DNA from: Amycolatopsis anabasis
GTDB taxonomy: Bacteria > Actinomycetota > Actinomycetes > Mycobacteriales > Pseudonocardiaceae
Reading direction: 5' to 3'
Length of the DNA: 64,000 nucleotides
NCBI RefSeq assembly: GCF_009765355.1
Contig: NZ_VTHK01000017.1
Span: forward strand, 122,460 to 186,459
Shown here: positions 44,641 to 53,111 of the stretch, one piece after another
Layout: each line of letters begins with the position of its first letter
Position numbering within the stretch: position 1 is the first letter of the stretch
Position numbers and translations under genes: made by a program
Notes under the pieces: model-generated
The model's database searches: none
Told to the model about the DNA's origin: nothing
What the model saw: the letters and a program-made list of their open reading frames with translations, nothing else

Positions 44641-44681
44641 AGGCAGGGCGGCGGTCCGGGAGGTCGATCGCCGCCCTGCCT
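44641..44681. terminator. Bidirectional terminator between the peptide ORF and vanY
   Basis: AGGCAGGGCGGCG (44641-44653) pairs perfectly with CGCCGCCCTGCCT (44669-44681). Confidence 0.75.
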
Positions 44682-44744
44682 CCCCGGCCGCCGAGACAAA
44701 GACGAAATGTCAGCGGGCGCTTTGGGGAATTCCTATGGCACCGG

Positions 44745-45233
44745 TCACCGCCGCATCCGTGGATCGTGCGTGGGGTCGGCATACATGGCCGGGCAACCGT
44801 GATCGACGGCTTCGGGGCGCAGTTCGTAGTGCCAGGGTTCGTTGCGGTAGATCTGGCACAGTCCGTACTTGGCGCCGTGTTCGGACAGCCACGCCTGGGC
44901 ATCGGAGGGTCCGACGTCGACAGCCTTCCCGGACACGTGCGCGGACGTGTCCGGGGTGGCGACCCAGCGGGCGGCTTCCGCTGCCGAGCCGTATTCGGAG
45001 ATGGCGTCGCGAAGAAGCTGTTCCTGGTACTCCGGGGAGCGCCAGCCACCGTTGACGAAGAACTCGACCCCGTCGTCGGCGGCGTCGGTCGCGGCTCGGC
45101 GCAGGGCACCGAGCAGCTCGGGATCGAGGTTGGCCACGGCCGGGGTCTCGTCGTCGAAGACCGGCACGGGGGCGGGGACGGCGCCATGTGCCTTGCCGAG
45201 GGCGCGCCGGACGGCTGATTCGTGGTAGAGCAT
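44745..45233 (-). CDS. vanY: D-Ala-D-Ala carboxypeptidase, VanY type (M15B)
   Basis: 162 aa. The metallopeptidase signature is complete: SAHVSGKAVD gives H99 and D106, and NEPWHYE gives the catalytic E132 and the third ligand H135. VanY trims the terminal D-Ala from residual pentapeptide, supporting vanHAX. There is no signal peptide or membrane anchor, which is unusual for VanY. I chose the ATG at 45233 because it lies at the same distance from the promoter box as the vanH start. The longer frame upstream overlaps vanR on the other strand and is a shadow. Confidence 0.85.
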   Translation of the reverse strand: MLYHESAVRRALGKAHGAVPAPVPVFDDETPAVANLDPELLGALRRAATDAADDGVEFFVNGGWRSPEYQEQLLRDAISEYGSAAEAARWVATPDTSAHVSGKAVDVGPSDAQAWLSEHGAKYGLCQIYRNEPWHYELRPEAVDHGCPAMYADPTHDPRMRR

Positions 45234-45241
45234 GCAGCCAG

Positions 45242-45295
45242 TCAAGGCAGCACGGTGTTGCCGGCACGTATCCGGTTTTCGATATGACGACGATA
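45242..45295 (-). promoter_or_regulatory. VanR-type promoter box of vanY
   Basis: 54 bp, 48 identical to the box before vanH (51374-51427). Shared core CACGTAT and TTTTCGATATG (plus strand). It lies 8 nt upstream of the vanY ATG and also near the start of the divergent vanR. Confidence 0.78.
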
Positions 45296-45320
45296 GGCTC
45301 CGGCTCGTAGCGTGGAGCGC

Positions 45321-46007
45321 ATGCGCGTGTTGATCGTCGAGGACGAGCCCTATATGGCCGAGGCCATCCGCGATGGGCTGCGCCTGGAAGCGATCGCGGC
45401 GGACATCGCCGGTGACGGCGACACCGCTCTGGAGTTGTTGAGCGTCAACGCCTACGACATCGCCGTCCTCGACCGCGACATTCCCGGGCCCTCCGGCGAC
45501 AAGATCGCCGAGAGCATCGTCGCTTCCGGCAGCGGCATGCCGATCCTCATGCTCACCGCCGCCGACCGGCTCGACGACAAGGCCTCCGGGTTCGGGCTCG
45601 GCGCCGACGACTACCTCACGAAGCCGTTCGAGCTGCAGGAGCTCGTGCTCAGGCTCAGAGCACTCGATCGCAGGCGGGCGCACCACCGGCCGCCGGTGCG
45701 GGAGATCGCGGGCCTGCGGCTGGATCCGTTCCGCCGCGAGGTCTACCGGGACGGCCGGTACGTCGCGCTGACCAGGAAGCAGTTCGCCGTGCTCGAAGTC
45801 CTCGTCGCCGCCGAAGGCGGGGTGATCAGTGCCGAAGAGTTGCTCGAGCGGGCGTGGGATGAGAACGCCGACCCGTTCACCAACGCCGTGCGCATCACGG
45901 TCTCGGCCCTGCGCAAACGGCTCGGCGAACCCTGGCTGATCGCCACGGTGCCCGGCGTCGGGTACCGCATCGACACCGGAGCGGACGCCGGAGGCGAGCG
46001 TGGATAG
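45321..46007 (+). CDS. vanR: VanR response regulator (OmpR/PhoB family)
   Basis: 228 aa. Receiver domain with phospho-acceptor D51 (AVLDRDIPG) and K101 in TKPFE. C-terminal winged helix with LTRKQFAVLEVLV and RITVSALRKRL. From memory it is very close to Streptomyces coelicolor VanR. It activates van promoters when VanS detects glycopeptides. The ATG at 45321 lies 6 nt after TAGCGT. The 3' end overlaps vanS by 8 nt. Confidence 0.95.
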   Translation: MRVLIVEDEPYMAEAIRDGLRLEAIAADIAGDGDTALELLSVNAYDIAVLDRDIPGPSGDKIAESIVASGSGMPILMLTAADRLDDKASGFGLGADDYLTKPFELQELVLRLRALDRRRAHHRPPVREIAGLRLDPFRREVYRDGRYVALTRKQFAVLEVLVAAEGGVISAEELLERAWDENADPFTNAVRITVSALRKRLGEPWLIATVPGVGYRIDTGADAGGERG

Positions 46008-47088
46008 GCAGCCCGGGTTGAGCGTTCGCCTCAAACTCACCCTCAGCTACGCCGGGTTCCTCATGGTCGCGGGCACCTTGCTGCTCGCGGTCGTGTGGGT
46101 GTTCGTCCTGCGCCACTTGCCTTCCCGGGCCGACGTCCCCGGAGGCATCCTGATCCGCTCCGCCCTGCTGCGCGGCTTCGCGCAGGCCGCCGCCGCGGCG
46201 CTGGTGTTCCTGCTGGTGTTCGGCCTGCTGGGCGGGTGGCTGCTCGCCGGTCGCATGCTCGCCCCGCTGACTCGCATCACCGACGCCACCCGCATGGCCG
46301 CCACCGGATCGCTCTCCCACCGGATCTGGCTACCGGGCCGCAGGGACGAGTTCCGCGAACTCGCCGACGCCTTCGACGCCATGCTGGCACGGCTCGAAGC
46401 GCACGTGGCCGAACAGCGGCGATTCGCGGCCAACGCCTCCCACGAACTGCGCACCCCGCTGGCGATCACGCAGACGCTCCTCGACGTGGCCCGCAACGAT
46501 CCGGACCGCCACACCGGCGAACTCGTCGACCGCCTCCACTTCGTCAACGCCCGAGCGATCGACCTCACCGAAGCGTTGCTCCTGCTCAGCCGCGCCAACG
46601 AGCGGTCCTTCACCCGCGAACACGTCGACCTGTCCCTCATCGCGGAAGAAGCCGCCGAAACGCTGCTCCCGCTGGCGGAGAAACGCGGCATCACCATCGA
46701 GACCTTCGGCGACATCACCCCCGCCATGGGCTCCTACGCGCTCCTGCTGCAGATGACCACGAACCTCGTGCACAACGCGATCGTCCACAACCTGCCCGAA
46801 CGGGGCACCGTATGGGTCACCGCCGGCGCCCACCCCGAGACCGTGGTGCTCACCGTGGAGAACACCGGCGAGAAGCTCACCCCGCAGTTGGTCTCGACCC
46901 TCGCCGAACCGTTCCAGCGCGGCACCCAACGCATCCGCACCGACCACGCGGGTGTCGGCCTCGGCCTGGCCATCGTCAAAAGCATCACCCAGGCACACGA
47001 CGGAACCCTCACCCTCACCCCCCGCCCCGCCGGGGGGCTCCGCGTCACGGTGCAACTGCCCGCCGCGCCACCGCACACAGGCGGATGA
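46000..47088 (+). CDS. vanS: VanS sensor histidine kinase
   Basis: 362 aa. Two membrane helices (about 15-38 and 58-84) enclose only ~20 residues of extracytoplasmic loop, as in the streptomycete VanS type that senses glycopeptides directly. HAMP region, H-box FAANASHELRTPLA (H148), N-box HNAIVHNL, G-box GVGLGLAIVKS. GTG start, coupled to vanR. Convergent with the murG-like gene, only 3 nt apart. Confidence 0.95.
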   Translation: MDRQPGLSVRLKLTLSYAGFLMVAGTLLLAVVWVFVLRHLPSRADVPGGILIRSALLRGFAQAAAAALVFLLVFGLLGGWLLAGRMLAPLTRITDATRMAATGSLSHRIWLPGRRDEFRELADAFDAMLARLEAHVAEQRRFAANASHELRTPLAITQTLLDVARNDPDRHTGELVDRLHFVNARAIDLTEALLLLSRANERSFTREHVDLSLIAEEAAETLLPLAEKRGITIETFGDITPAMGSYALLLQMTTNLVHNAIVHNLPERGTVWVTAGAHPETVVLTVENTGEKLTPQLVSTLAEPFQRGTQRIRTDHAGVGLGLAIVKSITQAHDGTLTLTPRPAGGLRVTVQLPAAPPHTGG

Positions 47089-47091
47089 CGA

Positions 47092-48201
47092 TCAGGGGGC
47101 GAACCTACGTCGCTCGGCGACCGCGGTGAGCACGTGCTGGGCCAGGACGACGTCCGCGTCGGGGCACCCGGCCGCCGACGCGCGGGCCGACATCGCCGCG
47201 ATCCGCTCGGGATCGGTGAGCACCGGGATCAGGGTGGCCTCGATCCAGGCCGGGTCGAGGTCGGCGTTGTCGACGAGCAGTGCCCCGCCGGCCGCGACGA
47301 CCGGCTCGGCGTTCAGCCGCTGCTCACCGCCGCGCAGCGGCAACGGGACGTACGCCGCCGGCAGGCCGACCGCGGCCAGTTCGGCGCAGGTCATCGCCCC
47401 CGAGCGGCAGATCACGAAGTCGGCCGCCGCGTAGGCGTACCGCATCTCCTCGACGTAGGGGACGACGACGTAGGGCGGGTCGGCGGGGTCACCACCGGGC
47501 ACCTCGACCACGTGCCGCGGCCCGGTGATGTGCAGCACCTGCACTCCGGCCGCTCGCAACGCCGCGGCCGCGCCGGACACCGCCGCGTTGATCGCCCGGG
47601 CGCCCTGCGAACCGCCGGTGACCAGCAGGACCGGCCCGCCGGGTCGCAGGCCGAACCGCTGCCGGGCCGCGTCGCGCAGCGCGGGCCGGTCGAGCCCGGC
47701 GATCGCCGGCCGCAGCGGGATCCCGATGGCGGTGGCGCGGGCCAGCCGGACGCTCGGCGAGGCGGTGAACACGTGCGCCGTCATCCTCGCCGCCAGCCGG
47801 TTGGCCACTCCGGGCCGGGCGTTCGCCTCGTGGATGACGATCGGCAGGCTCCGCCGGCGGGCGGCGAGGTAGGCCGGTCCGGCCACGTAGCCGCCGAAGC
47901 CGACCACGACCTCGGCGCGCACGCGGTCGAGCACCGCCCCGGCCGCCCGCACCGAATCGCGCAGCCTGCCCGGCGTGCGCAGCAGGGCCCGGTTCAGTTC
48001 GCGCGGCAGCGGCACCGGCGGGATGAGTTCGAGCGGGTAGCCGCGGGCCGGGATGAGCGTGGTGTCCAGGCCGCGGACGGTGCCGAGGGCGGTGATCTCG
48101 GCCGCGGGCTCCAGCCGGCGCAGCGCGTCGGCGAAGTTCATCGCGGGCTCGATGTGCCCGGCCGAATGGCCACCGGCGACGACGACGCGCGGTGCGGTCA
48201 C
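47092..48201 (-). CDS. Second MurG-like glycosyltransferase
   Basis: 369 aa. GHSAGHIEP, FGGYVAGPAYLAA, HEANARPGVANRLAA, TGGSQGARAINAAV and CRSGAMTCAELAAVGLPAAYVP are the motifs of MurG, which adds GlcNAc to lipid I to make lipid II. The opening glycine loop is AGGHSAGH rather than the usual GGTGGH, a visible difference. Its place at the end of the vanHAX operon suggests a form that handles lipid I ending in D-Ala-D-Lac, or a substitute under glycopeptide stress; both are inferences. The start overlaps the GNAT stop. Confidence 0.87.
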   Translation of the reverse strand: MTAPRVVVAGGHSAGHIEPAMNFADALRRLEPAAEITALGTVRGLDTTLIPARGYPLELIPPVPLPRELNRALLRTPGRLRDSVRAAGAVLDRVRAEVVVGFGGYVAGPAYLAARRRSLPIVIHEANARPGVANRLAARMTAHVFTASPSVRLARATAIGIPLRPAIAGLDRPALRDAARQRFGLRPGGPVLLVTGGSQGARAINAAVSGAAAALRAAGVQVLHITGPRHVVEVPGGDPADPPYVVVPYVEEMRYAYAAADFVICRSGAMTCAELAAVGLPAAYVPLPLRGGEQRLNAEPVVAAGGALLVDNADLDPAWIEATLIPVLTDPERIAAMSARASAAGCPDADVVLAQHVLTAVAERRRFAP

Positions 48202-48671
48202 GCCCGCCCCCGAGCGATCCCGCCGGCGGGGGATTCGTCGAGATCGCGGAGGAACCGGGAGGACCCTCCGGTCTGGTCGAGGTAACCGCGGCGCCGGTAG
48301 AACTCGTGTGCGTCTTCGCGGCGGTCCGCGCTGGTGACCTCCATGCGGACGCAGCCATGCCGGGCAGCGAACGATTCCGCTGCTGCCACGAGCCGACCGC
48401 CGACGCCCCGGCCACGTGCTTGGTCGGCGACGACCAGAGCCACGATCCGCCCCCAGGCGCCGGCGCGTTCGAAGAACGGGCAGATGTGGACCGCGACCAG
48501 GCCGAGGAGGTCGCCGTCCGCGTCGGCCACCTGGGCCGCGCTGAAGGGGTCGTGCCGCCAGGCCCGGATTCGGGTTGCTGTTGTCGCGGCGCCGGCTTGG
48601 GGATAGCCCAGCTGGTGAAGCAGCTCGTTGACGGCCGCGGCGTCGGCGGGGTGTGCCAACCGTATCTGCAT
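48198..48671 (-). CDS. GNAT-family N-acetyltransferase
   Basis: 157 aa. MQIRLAHPADAAAVNELLHQL is the opening strand and helix, VALVVADQARGRGVGGRLVAAAE is the acetyl-CoA loop (key QxRGRGVG), and the DAHEFYRRRGYL motif closes the fold. Substrate unknown; it could modify a cell-wall precursor or an antibiotic. It lies 15 nt after vanX and overlaps the murG-like gene by 4 nt, so it is part of the van operon. Confidence 0.88.
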   Translation of the reverse strand: MQIRLAHPADAAAVNELLHQLGYPQAGAATTATRIRAWRHDPFSAAQVADADGDLLGLVAVHICPFFERAGAWGRIVALVVADQARGRGVGGRLVAAAESFAARHGCVRMEVTSADRREDAHEFYRRRGYLDQTGGSSRFLRDLDESPAGGIARGRA

Positions 48672-48686
48672 GCTTTCCTCTGTCGA

Positions 48687-49295
48687 CTACGTGATGGAAA
48701 AGTCGAAATAGGTGTCCGGATAGGGTTCGTCTTTCAGGGTGTAATGCCACCACTCGTACGCGTATGACTTGAAGCCGCAGGTCTCCATGATGGAACACAG
48801 GTGCTGGCGGTTTCTCGCTTCGACTTCCGTGATTCCGTGTGCGCCATGATGTGAGACCGCATCCATCAGATCGTGGCCGCCGCCCATGGGAGCGAGTTCA
48901 CCGGTGGCCAGGTGGTAGAGCGTCAGGTCGACGGTACTGCCCCGGCTGTGGCCCGATTTGGCGGCCACATATCCTTGTTCGAACATCTCGGCTCGGTCGA
49001 TATTCGGGTAGTGCCGGAGCTTCGTCCGGCCATCCTCCGGCTGTTGTGCCCAGCGCAGAAAGCAATCCACCGCGCGCTGCGGGCGGTACCCATCCCAGAG
49101 AAGCAGGCCGAAGCCGAGGGATGCCGCCTTCTCCTGCGCACTCTCCAGGGCCGTGCACAAGGCCCTCGTGCCGACAATTCGATTCGCCACGTATCCGTCC
49201 ACGGGTTTGCCGGTGAAGTTGTCCCAGGTGGCGTACTTGGCATCCCAGCGTATGCCGGGTACGAACTCGTCTACGAAGACGAAGTCTTCTTTCAT
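48687..49295 (-). CDS. vanX: D-Ala-D-Ala dipeptidase VanX
   Basis: 202 aa, the same length as classical VanX. All the catalytic positions fall at the classical numbers: R71 in WDGYRPQ, H116 and D123 in SGHSRGSTVD, E181 and H184 in EWWHY. Hydrolyses D-Ala-D-Ala in the cytoplasm so that only D-Ala-D-Lac enters the wall. Start chosen at the ATG that overlaps the vanA stop (ATGA). Confidence 0.97.
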   Translation of the reverse strand: MKEDFVFVDEFVPGIRWDAKYATWDNFTGKPVDGYVANRIVGTRALCTALESAQEKAASLGFGLLLWDGYRPQRAVDCFLRWAQQPEDGRTKLRHYPNIDRAEMFEQGYVAAKSGHSRGSTVDLTLYHLATGELAPMGGGHDLMDAVSHHGAHGITEVEARNRQHLCSIMETCGFKSYAYEWWHYTLKDEPYPDTYFDFSIT

Positions 49296-50332
49296 TGGAT
49301 CTTTCCTGTCAACGCCAACGACACGGTCCGGTCGATCACTTCGGCCAGCGGCAAGCCCGCGGCCGCCATCATTCGCGGGTAACGGCTGTACGAAGTCATG
49401 CCGGGAAAGGTGTTGACCTCGTTGAGCAGCACCGTTCCGTCTTCCCGCAGGAACATGTCCACCCGTGCGAGTCCGCTGCACCCCAGCGCGCGATAGATGG
49501 CCTTCGCCGTCCGCTGGACGAGCAGGCGCGACTCCGCCGAAATGTCCGCGGGAACGGTTATCGTCGAGTTTTCGGAACCGCTTTCGGGGTCATCCTCCTG
49601 GTGGATCTTGAAGAAGCCATGAGACAGGTGGATTCGATCTGGCTCGCCTACGGTCAGATCCGGATCGTTTCCCAGTACCGCGCAGCCCACCTCGCTGCCG
49701 ACGACGGCCTCTTCAACCAGCACCTTCGAGTCGTACTGTCGCGCGGCTTCCACCGCACTCTGCAGTTCTTCTTTGTGAGAGACCTTGCTGACGCCGAAAG
49801 ACGAACCCGAACGGGCCGGTTTCACGAAGACGGGGTAGGTGAGCTGGCCGGGATCGATGTTCTCGTCCGGCGGGACGATCCAGAAGTTCGGCGTGGCGAT
49901 TCCCGCGTTACCGGCGACGAGGTAAGCAAGGGATTTGTCCATGCACAGGGCAGAACTTTGGACGTCGCAGCCTGCGTAGGGGATGCCGGATAATTCCAGC
50001 AGGCCCTGCGTCGCACCGTCTTCGCCGAGTTTGCCGTGCAGAACGGGCAACACCACGTCCAGGCTGATCGTTTTGTATTGTCCCTGCTCCAGGACCAGCA
50101 ATCCGTGGACGCTGCGGTCCGGTGACAGCGCGGCCGGACGGCAATCGCCGTTTTCCCAGTCCGCGTCCGGGCCGTCGCAAAGCTGCCAAGCGCCGCTCTT
50201 CGTGATTCCGATCCAGAACGGTTCGTACTTTTCGGTATCGAGGTTCCTCGCTATCTCTTGCGCCGATTTGACGGAGACGGGGTGTTCCTCGGAAGTTCCC
50301 CCGAATATGATTCCGACCTTCAACCTATCCAT
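49292..50332 (-). CDS. vanA: D-alanine-D-lactate ligase VanA
   Basis: 346 aa, ATP-grasp. IIFGGTSEEHPVSVKSAQEI, GKLGEDGATQGLLELSGIPY, and the lactate-class omega-loop region near residues 235-250 (HGFFKIHQED, with the histidine that favours D-lactate over D-alanine in the VanA group) are visible. NEVNTFPGMTSYSRYP closes the site. It forms the depsipeptide that vancomycin does not bind. Coupled to vanH (8-nt overlap) and vanX. Confidence 0.95.
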   Translation of the reverse strand: MDRLKVGIIFGGTSEEHPVSVKSAQEIARNLDTEKYEPFWIGITKSGAWQLCDGPDADWENGDCRPAALSPDRSVHGLLVLEQGQYKTISLDVVLPVLHGKLGEDGATQGLLELSGIPYAGCDVQSSALCMDKSLAYLVAGNAGIATPNFWIVPPDENIDPGQLTYPVFVKPARSGSSFGVSKVSHKEELQSAVEAARQYDSKVLVEEAVVGSEVGCAVLGNDPDLTVGEPDRIHLSHGFFKIHQEDDPESGSENSTITVPADISAESRLLVQRTAKAIYRALGCSGLARVDMFLREDGTVLLNEVNTFPGMTSYSRYPRMMAAAGLPLAEVIDRTVSLALTGKIQ

Positions 50333-51365
50333 GCTGTTTCCCGCTTTCGAAGTTCAGGCAGTTGATGAGACTGTTTTCCACCGTGTCGCGCAGGGCGTGG
50401 TCCGTGTAGTAGGCGGTGTGCGGACTGATGAGCACGTTCGGCATTTTCTGCAGCCGCGACAACGTTTCGCTGCCGATGGGGCTTTCCCGGTGGTCGGCGT
50501 AGAATATTCCTTCCTCTCCCTCGAGGACATCCAGCGCCGCGCCACCCAATCTGCCGCTCTCCAGCGCCGCGACAAGGGCCTCGGTATCGATAAGTGAACC
50601 GCGTCCCGTATTGATGATGAACGCGCCGTGCTTCATCTGCTCGATACGTTGACGATTCAGGAAGTGGTGCGTGTCCGCGGTGAGCGGTGTATGGAGCGTC
50701 ACAATATCGCTCCGCCGTAGCAGGTCATCGAGCGGAACGTAGTCGGCGGAGGTTCTGGGGCGAATGTCGTAGGCCAGCTTTTCACAGCCGAAACCCCACA
50801 GCCGGTCGATGACCGCCGCGCCGATGCGTCCCGTTCCGATTATCCCGACGGTCAGGTCGCGTAGTTCTTTCCCGGGCAGGTCGGGCAACCTGTAGTCATG
50901 GGTGTCCGCGCGGCGGACGATGGATTTCGCGTTGCGCACCGCCATCAGCATCAGCATCAAGGTGAAGTCGGCCACGCTGTCGGGCGAATAGGCGACGTTC
51001 TCAACCGAAATGCCGATGCGCTCCGCGTATTCCACATCGATGTGGTTGTACCCGATGCTTCTGGTGGAGATATAGGACACACCGGCCTGGCTGAGCGCGC
51101 GGAGAGTGGAATTTGTGATTCGAGTTTTATGGCCGACGCTGACGCATCGGTTGCCGGACGCCAGTTCGATATTGGCTTCGGATACCGCCGCCTCCGTGAT
51201 GGTTGGCATTACGCCGAAGCGAGGCGCCACCTCGCGGAACAAGGCGGCCTCGTCCTGCCCGCATCCATAAATCGTGATGCCCATGGTGGGGACGGCCGAG
51301 GAGGGCGCGGACACCAGCGATCGGGCGCGGCGGACCGCTGTTCGTGCTGGTTCGCTGTAGGTCAT
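50325..51365 (-). CDS. vanH: D-lactate dehydrogenase VanH
   Basis: 346 aa. Reduces pyruvate to D-lactate for VanA. The NAD motif is GIIGTGRIG near residue 180; the catalytic Arg, Glu and His lie in INTGRGSLID, DVLEGEEG and SPHTAYYTD. I chose the ATG at 51365, since it lies at the same distance from the promoter box as the vanY start. First gene of vanH-vanA-vanX-GNAT-murG-like. Confidence 0.95.
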   Translation of the reverse strand: MTYSEPARTAVRRARSLVSAPSSAVPTMGITIYGCGQDEAALFREVAPRFGVMPTITEAAVSEANIELASGNRCVSVGHKTRITNSTLRALSQAGVSYISTRSIGYNHIDVEYAERIGISVENVAYSPDSVADFTLMLMLMAVRNAKSIVRRADTHDYRLPDLPGKELRDLTVGIIGTGRIGAAVIDRLWGFGCEKLAYDIRPRTSADYVPLDDLLRRSDIVTLHTPLTADTHHFLNRQRIEQMKHGAFIINTGRGSLIDTEALVAALESGRLGGAALDVLEGEEGIFYADHRESPIGSETLSRLQKMPNVLISPHTAYYTDHALRDTVENSLINCLNFESGKQHG

Positions 51366-51373
51366 GCCCGCAT

Positions 51374-51427
51374 TCAAGGCAGCGTGGTGTTGCCAGCACG
51401 TATCTGATTTTCGATATGCCGACGATA
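51374..51427 (-). promoter_or_regulatory. VanR-type promoter box of vanH
   Basis: 54 bp matching the vanY box at 48 positions. The 8-nt distance to the start codon is also the same. Strong evidence of common control by VanR. Confidence 0.78.
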
Positions 51428-51455
51428 TGTTACCGGCCGGTAGTATGTGCGAGCG

Positions 51456-51500
51456 CGCGAACGCGCGGGTGGCCCCGGGCCGGGGTCACCCGCGCGTTCG
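51456..51500 (-). terminator. Hairpin after the lipase gene
   Basis: GCGAACGCGCGGGTG pairs with CACCCGCGCGTTCGC around a GC-rich loop. It separates the lipase from the van operon upstream of vanH. Confidence 0.7.
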
Positions 51501-51511
51501 CCGCGGGCGGG

Positions 51512-52741
51512 TCAGAACTTGCCGCAGTTGCTGGTCGCGGGCTTGCCGGACAGGCGGTCGGCCAGCCAGTTCGCCCCGTTCGTCATAGCCGCCGGGACGG
51601 CTCCGACGTGTGCGAAAACGGGGGGCGCGGGCAGGTCGTTGAACTGCACGGTCGCACCTTTCGCGCACCAGTCCTTGGCCATCTGCTTGCCCTGGCCGTA
51701 GGGCACGATGTCGTCGTTGTTGGCGTGTTCGACGAGCACCGGCGCGTTCGGCTTCAGGTTGCCGATCTTCAGCTTCGCCAGGATGGACTTGAACGGTTCC
51801 TCACCGAGGTAGGCCGAGACCGGCCGCCCGTCCTTGGTGAGCGTGCTCGACTGCGTGAACGGGTACTTGAGCACCGCCTCGAGCGTGCAGATGTTCGCGG
51901 CCTCTTTGTACAGCTGCTTGCCCTTGTCGTTGGCGAGCTTGGTGAGGATCTCCGTCTCCGGGTACGCGGTGTTCAGGCCGACCAGCGCGAACCCGAGGAA
52001 CCCCACGGCATACGTGCCGTCCAGCGACTTGGCCAGCACGCCGAGGTCCGCCGGGGCCGCGCCGACGTAGGCGCCCTGGAGGTTGAGCTCGGGTGCGTAG
52101 GCCGGAGCCAGTTCGACCGCCGCGGCCGAACCGCCACCGCCCTGGGAATAGCCCGTGATGCCGACCGGGCCGTTGCCCGGCAGGCCGGTGTTCGGCAGCC
52201 GCTGCGCCGCGCGGATCACGTCGAGCACCGCGTGCGCCTCCGCTTCGCGCATCACGTAGGTGTGGTCCCCGGGCGTGCCGAGGCCCTCGTAGTCGGTCTG
52301 CGCGACGGCGAGTCCCTTTTCCAGCAGGGCGTTGACGAATCCGGACTGGAACGACGAGGCGGCGTCGCCCTGGCCCTCGCCCGCCATGGTCTTCGACGGC
52401 GCGCACTTGTCACCGAGTCCCGCGGTGAACGGGGAGTAGGCGACGATCGGCCGCGGCCCGGGTCCCGGCCACGGCTTGTCCGGGACCATGACCGTGCCGG
52501 TCACCGGGATCGCCTTGCCCTTCGAGTCCCGGCTGAGGTACATGATCCGGGTGGCCTTCGAGCCGAGGATGAACGACGGCTGGGATTTGATCACGTCACC
52601 GTCCTTGCCCGCCGGCAGGGGTGACGGTGGCTGGTAGAACGCCTCATCGGCACTCACCGGTGCCGCGGAGACGGTGAGCGCGGTCAGGGCGAGTGCCGCC
52701 GTCACCGCGGCGGCGAGACTTCGACGGGTCAGTTTCGGCAT
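51512..52741 (-). CDS. Secretory lipase (LIP family)
   Basis: 409 aa. Signal peptide about 1-32 (LTRRSLAAAVTAAL, ending in VSADE). The nucleophile is S199 in GYSQGG; the Asp and His follow in HANNDDIVPY and FAHVGAV. Family members cleave triglycerides and esters outside the cell. I chose the ATG at 52741 with GGAG 4 nt upstream; the longer frame is not a signal peptide. Confidence 0.9.
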   Translation of the reverse strand: MPKLTRRSLAAAVTAALALTALTVSAAPVSADEAFYQPPSPLPAGKDGDVIKSQPSFILGSKATRIMYLSRDSKGKAIPVTGTVMVPDKPWPGPGPRPIVAYSPFTAGLGDKCAPSKTMAGEGQGDAASSFQSGFVNALLEKGLAVAQTDYEGLGTPGDHTYVMREAEAHAVLDVIRAAQRLPNTGLPGNGPVGITGYSQGGGGSAAAVELAPAYAPELNLQGAYVGAAPADLGVLAKSLDGTYAVGFLGFALVGLNTAYPETEILTKLANDKGKQLYKEAANICTLEAVLKYPFTQSSTLTKDGRPVSAYLGEEPFKSILAKLKIGNLKPNAPVLVEHANNDDIVPYGQGKQMAKDWCAKGATVQFNDLPAPPVFAHVGAVPAAMTNGANWLADRLSGKPATSNCGKF

Positions 52742-53111
52742 ACTCCACTCTCCATCGAGCGAATATTTCACGATGAATGGCAAGGCGAGTCTGGCCACGG
52801 GCATTTTTTGTGTCAATAATCCGCGCTCATATCAATCGCCGGTTGTCATTCCGGTGCGAATTGCAAGAAGGTCCTTTCGTGTGTCGATGACGACTTCGGG
52901 GCGGCGGACGAGCGGTCGGTGCCCGCGGTGGGCAGCCGGTGCGCGTACCGCGCGGGAGGCCGGATACGTACCCCGATACGCATTTCTACGGATGCCCTCG
53001 TCCCGGCGGGCGGTCACCCTGTACACCTGCGCGAGCGCGGGGCGGAGAAGATCGAATTGCGATGGCGTGTTCTGGGTGCGGCGCTGTCGCCGAGTCTGGA
53101 GAGCCGGAAAA
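52742..53111. other. Divergent promoter region of the lipase and esterase genes
   Basis: 370 nt without a supported gene, lower GC near 52,745-52,860. Open frames on both strands here have no ribosome binding sites and no recognisable product. Confidence 0.5.

Noticed and set aside
44745..46040. 431-codon version of vanY running back over vanR
   Set aside because: The upstream 269 codons lie antisense to vanR, which is certain. The start at 45233 fits the promoter box.
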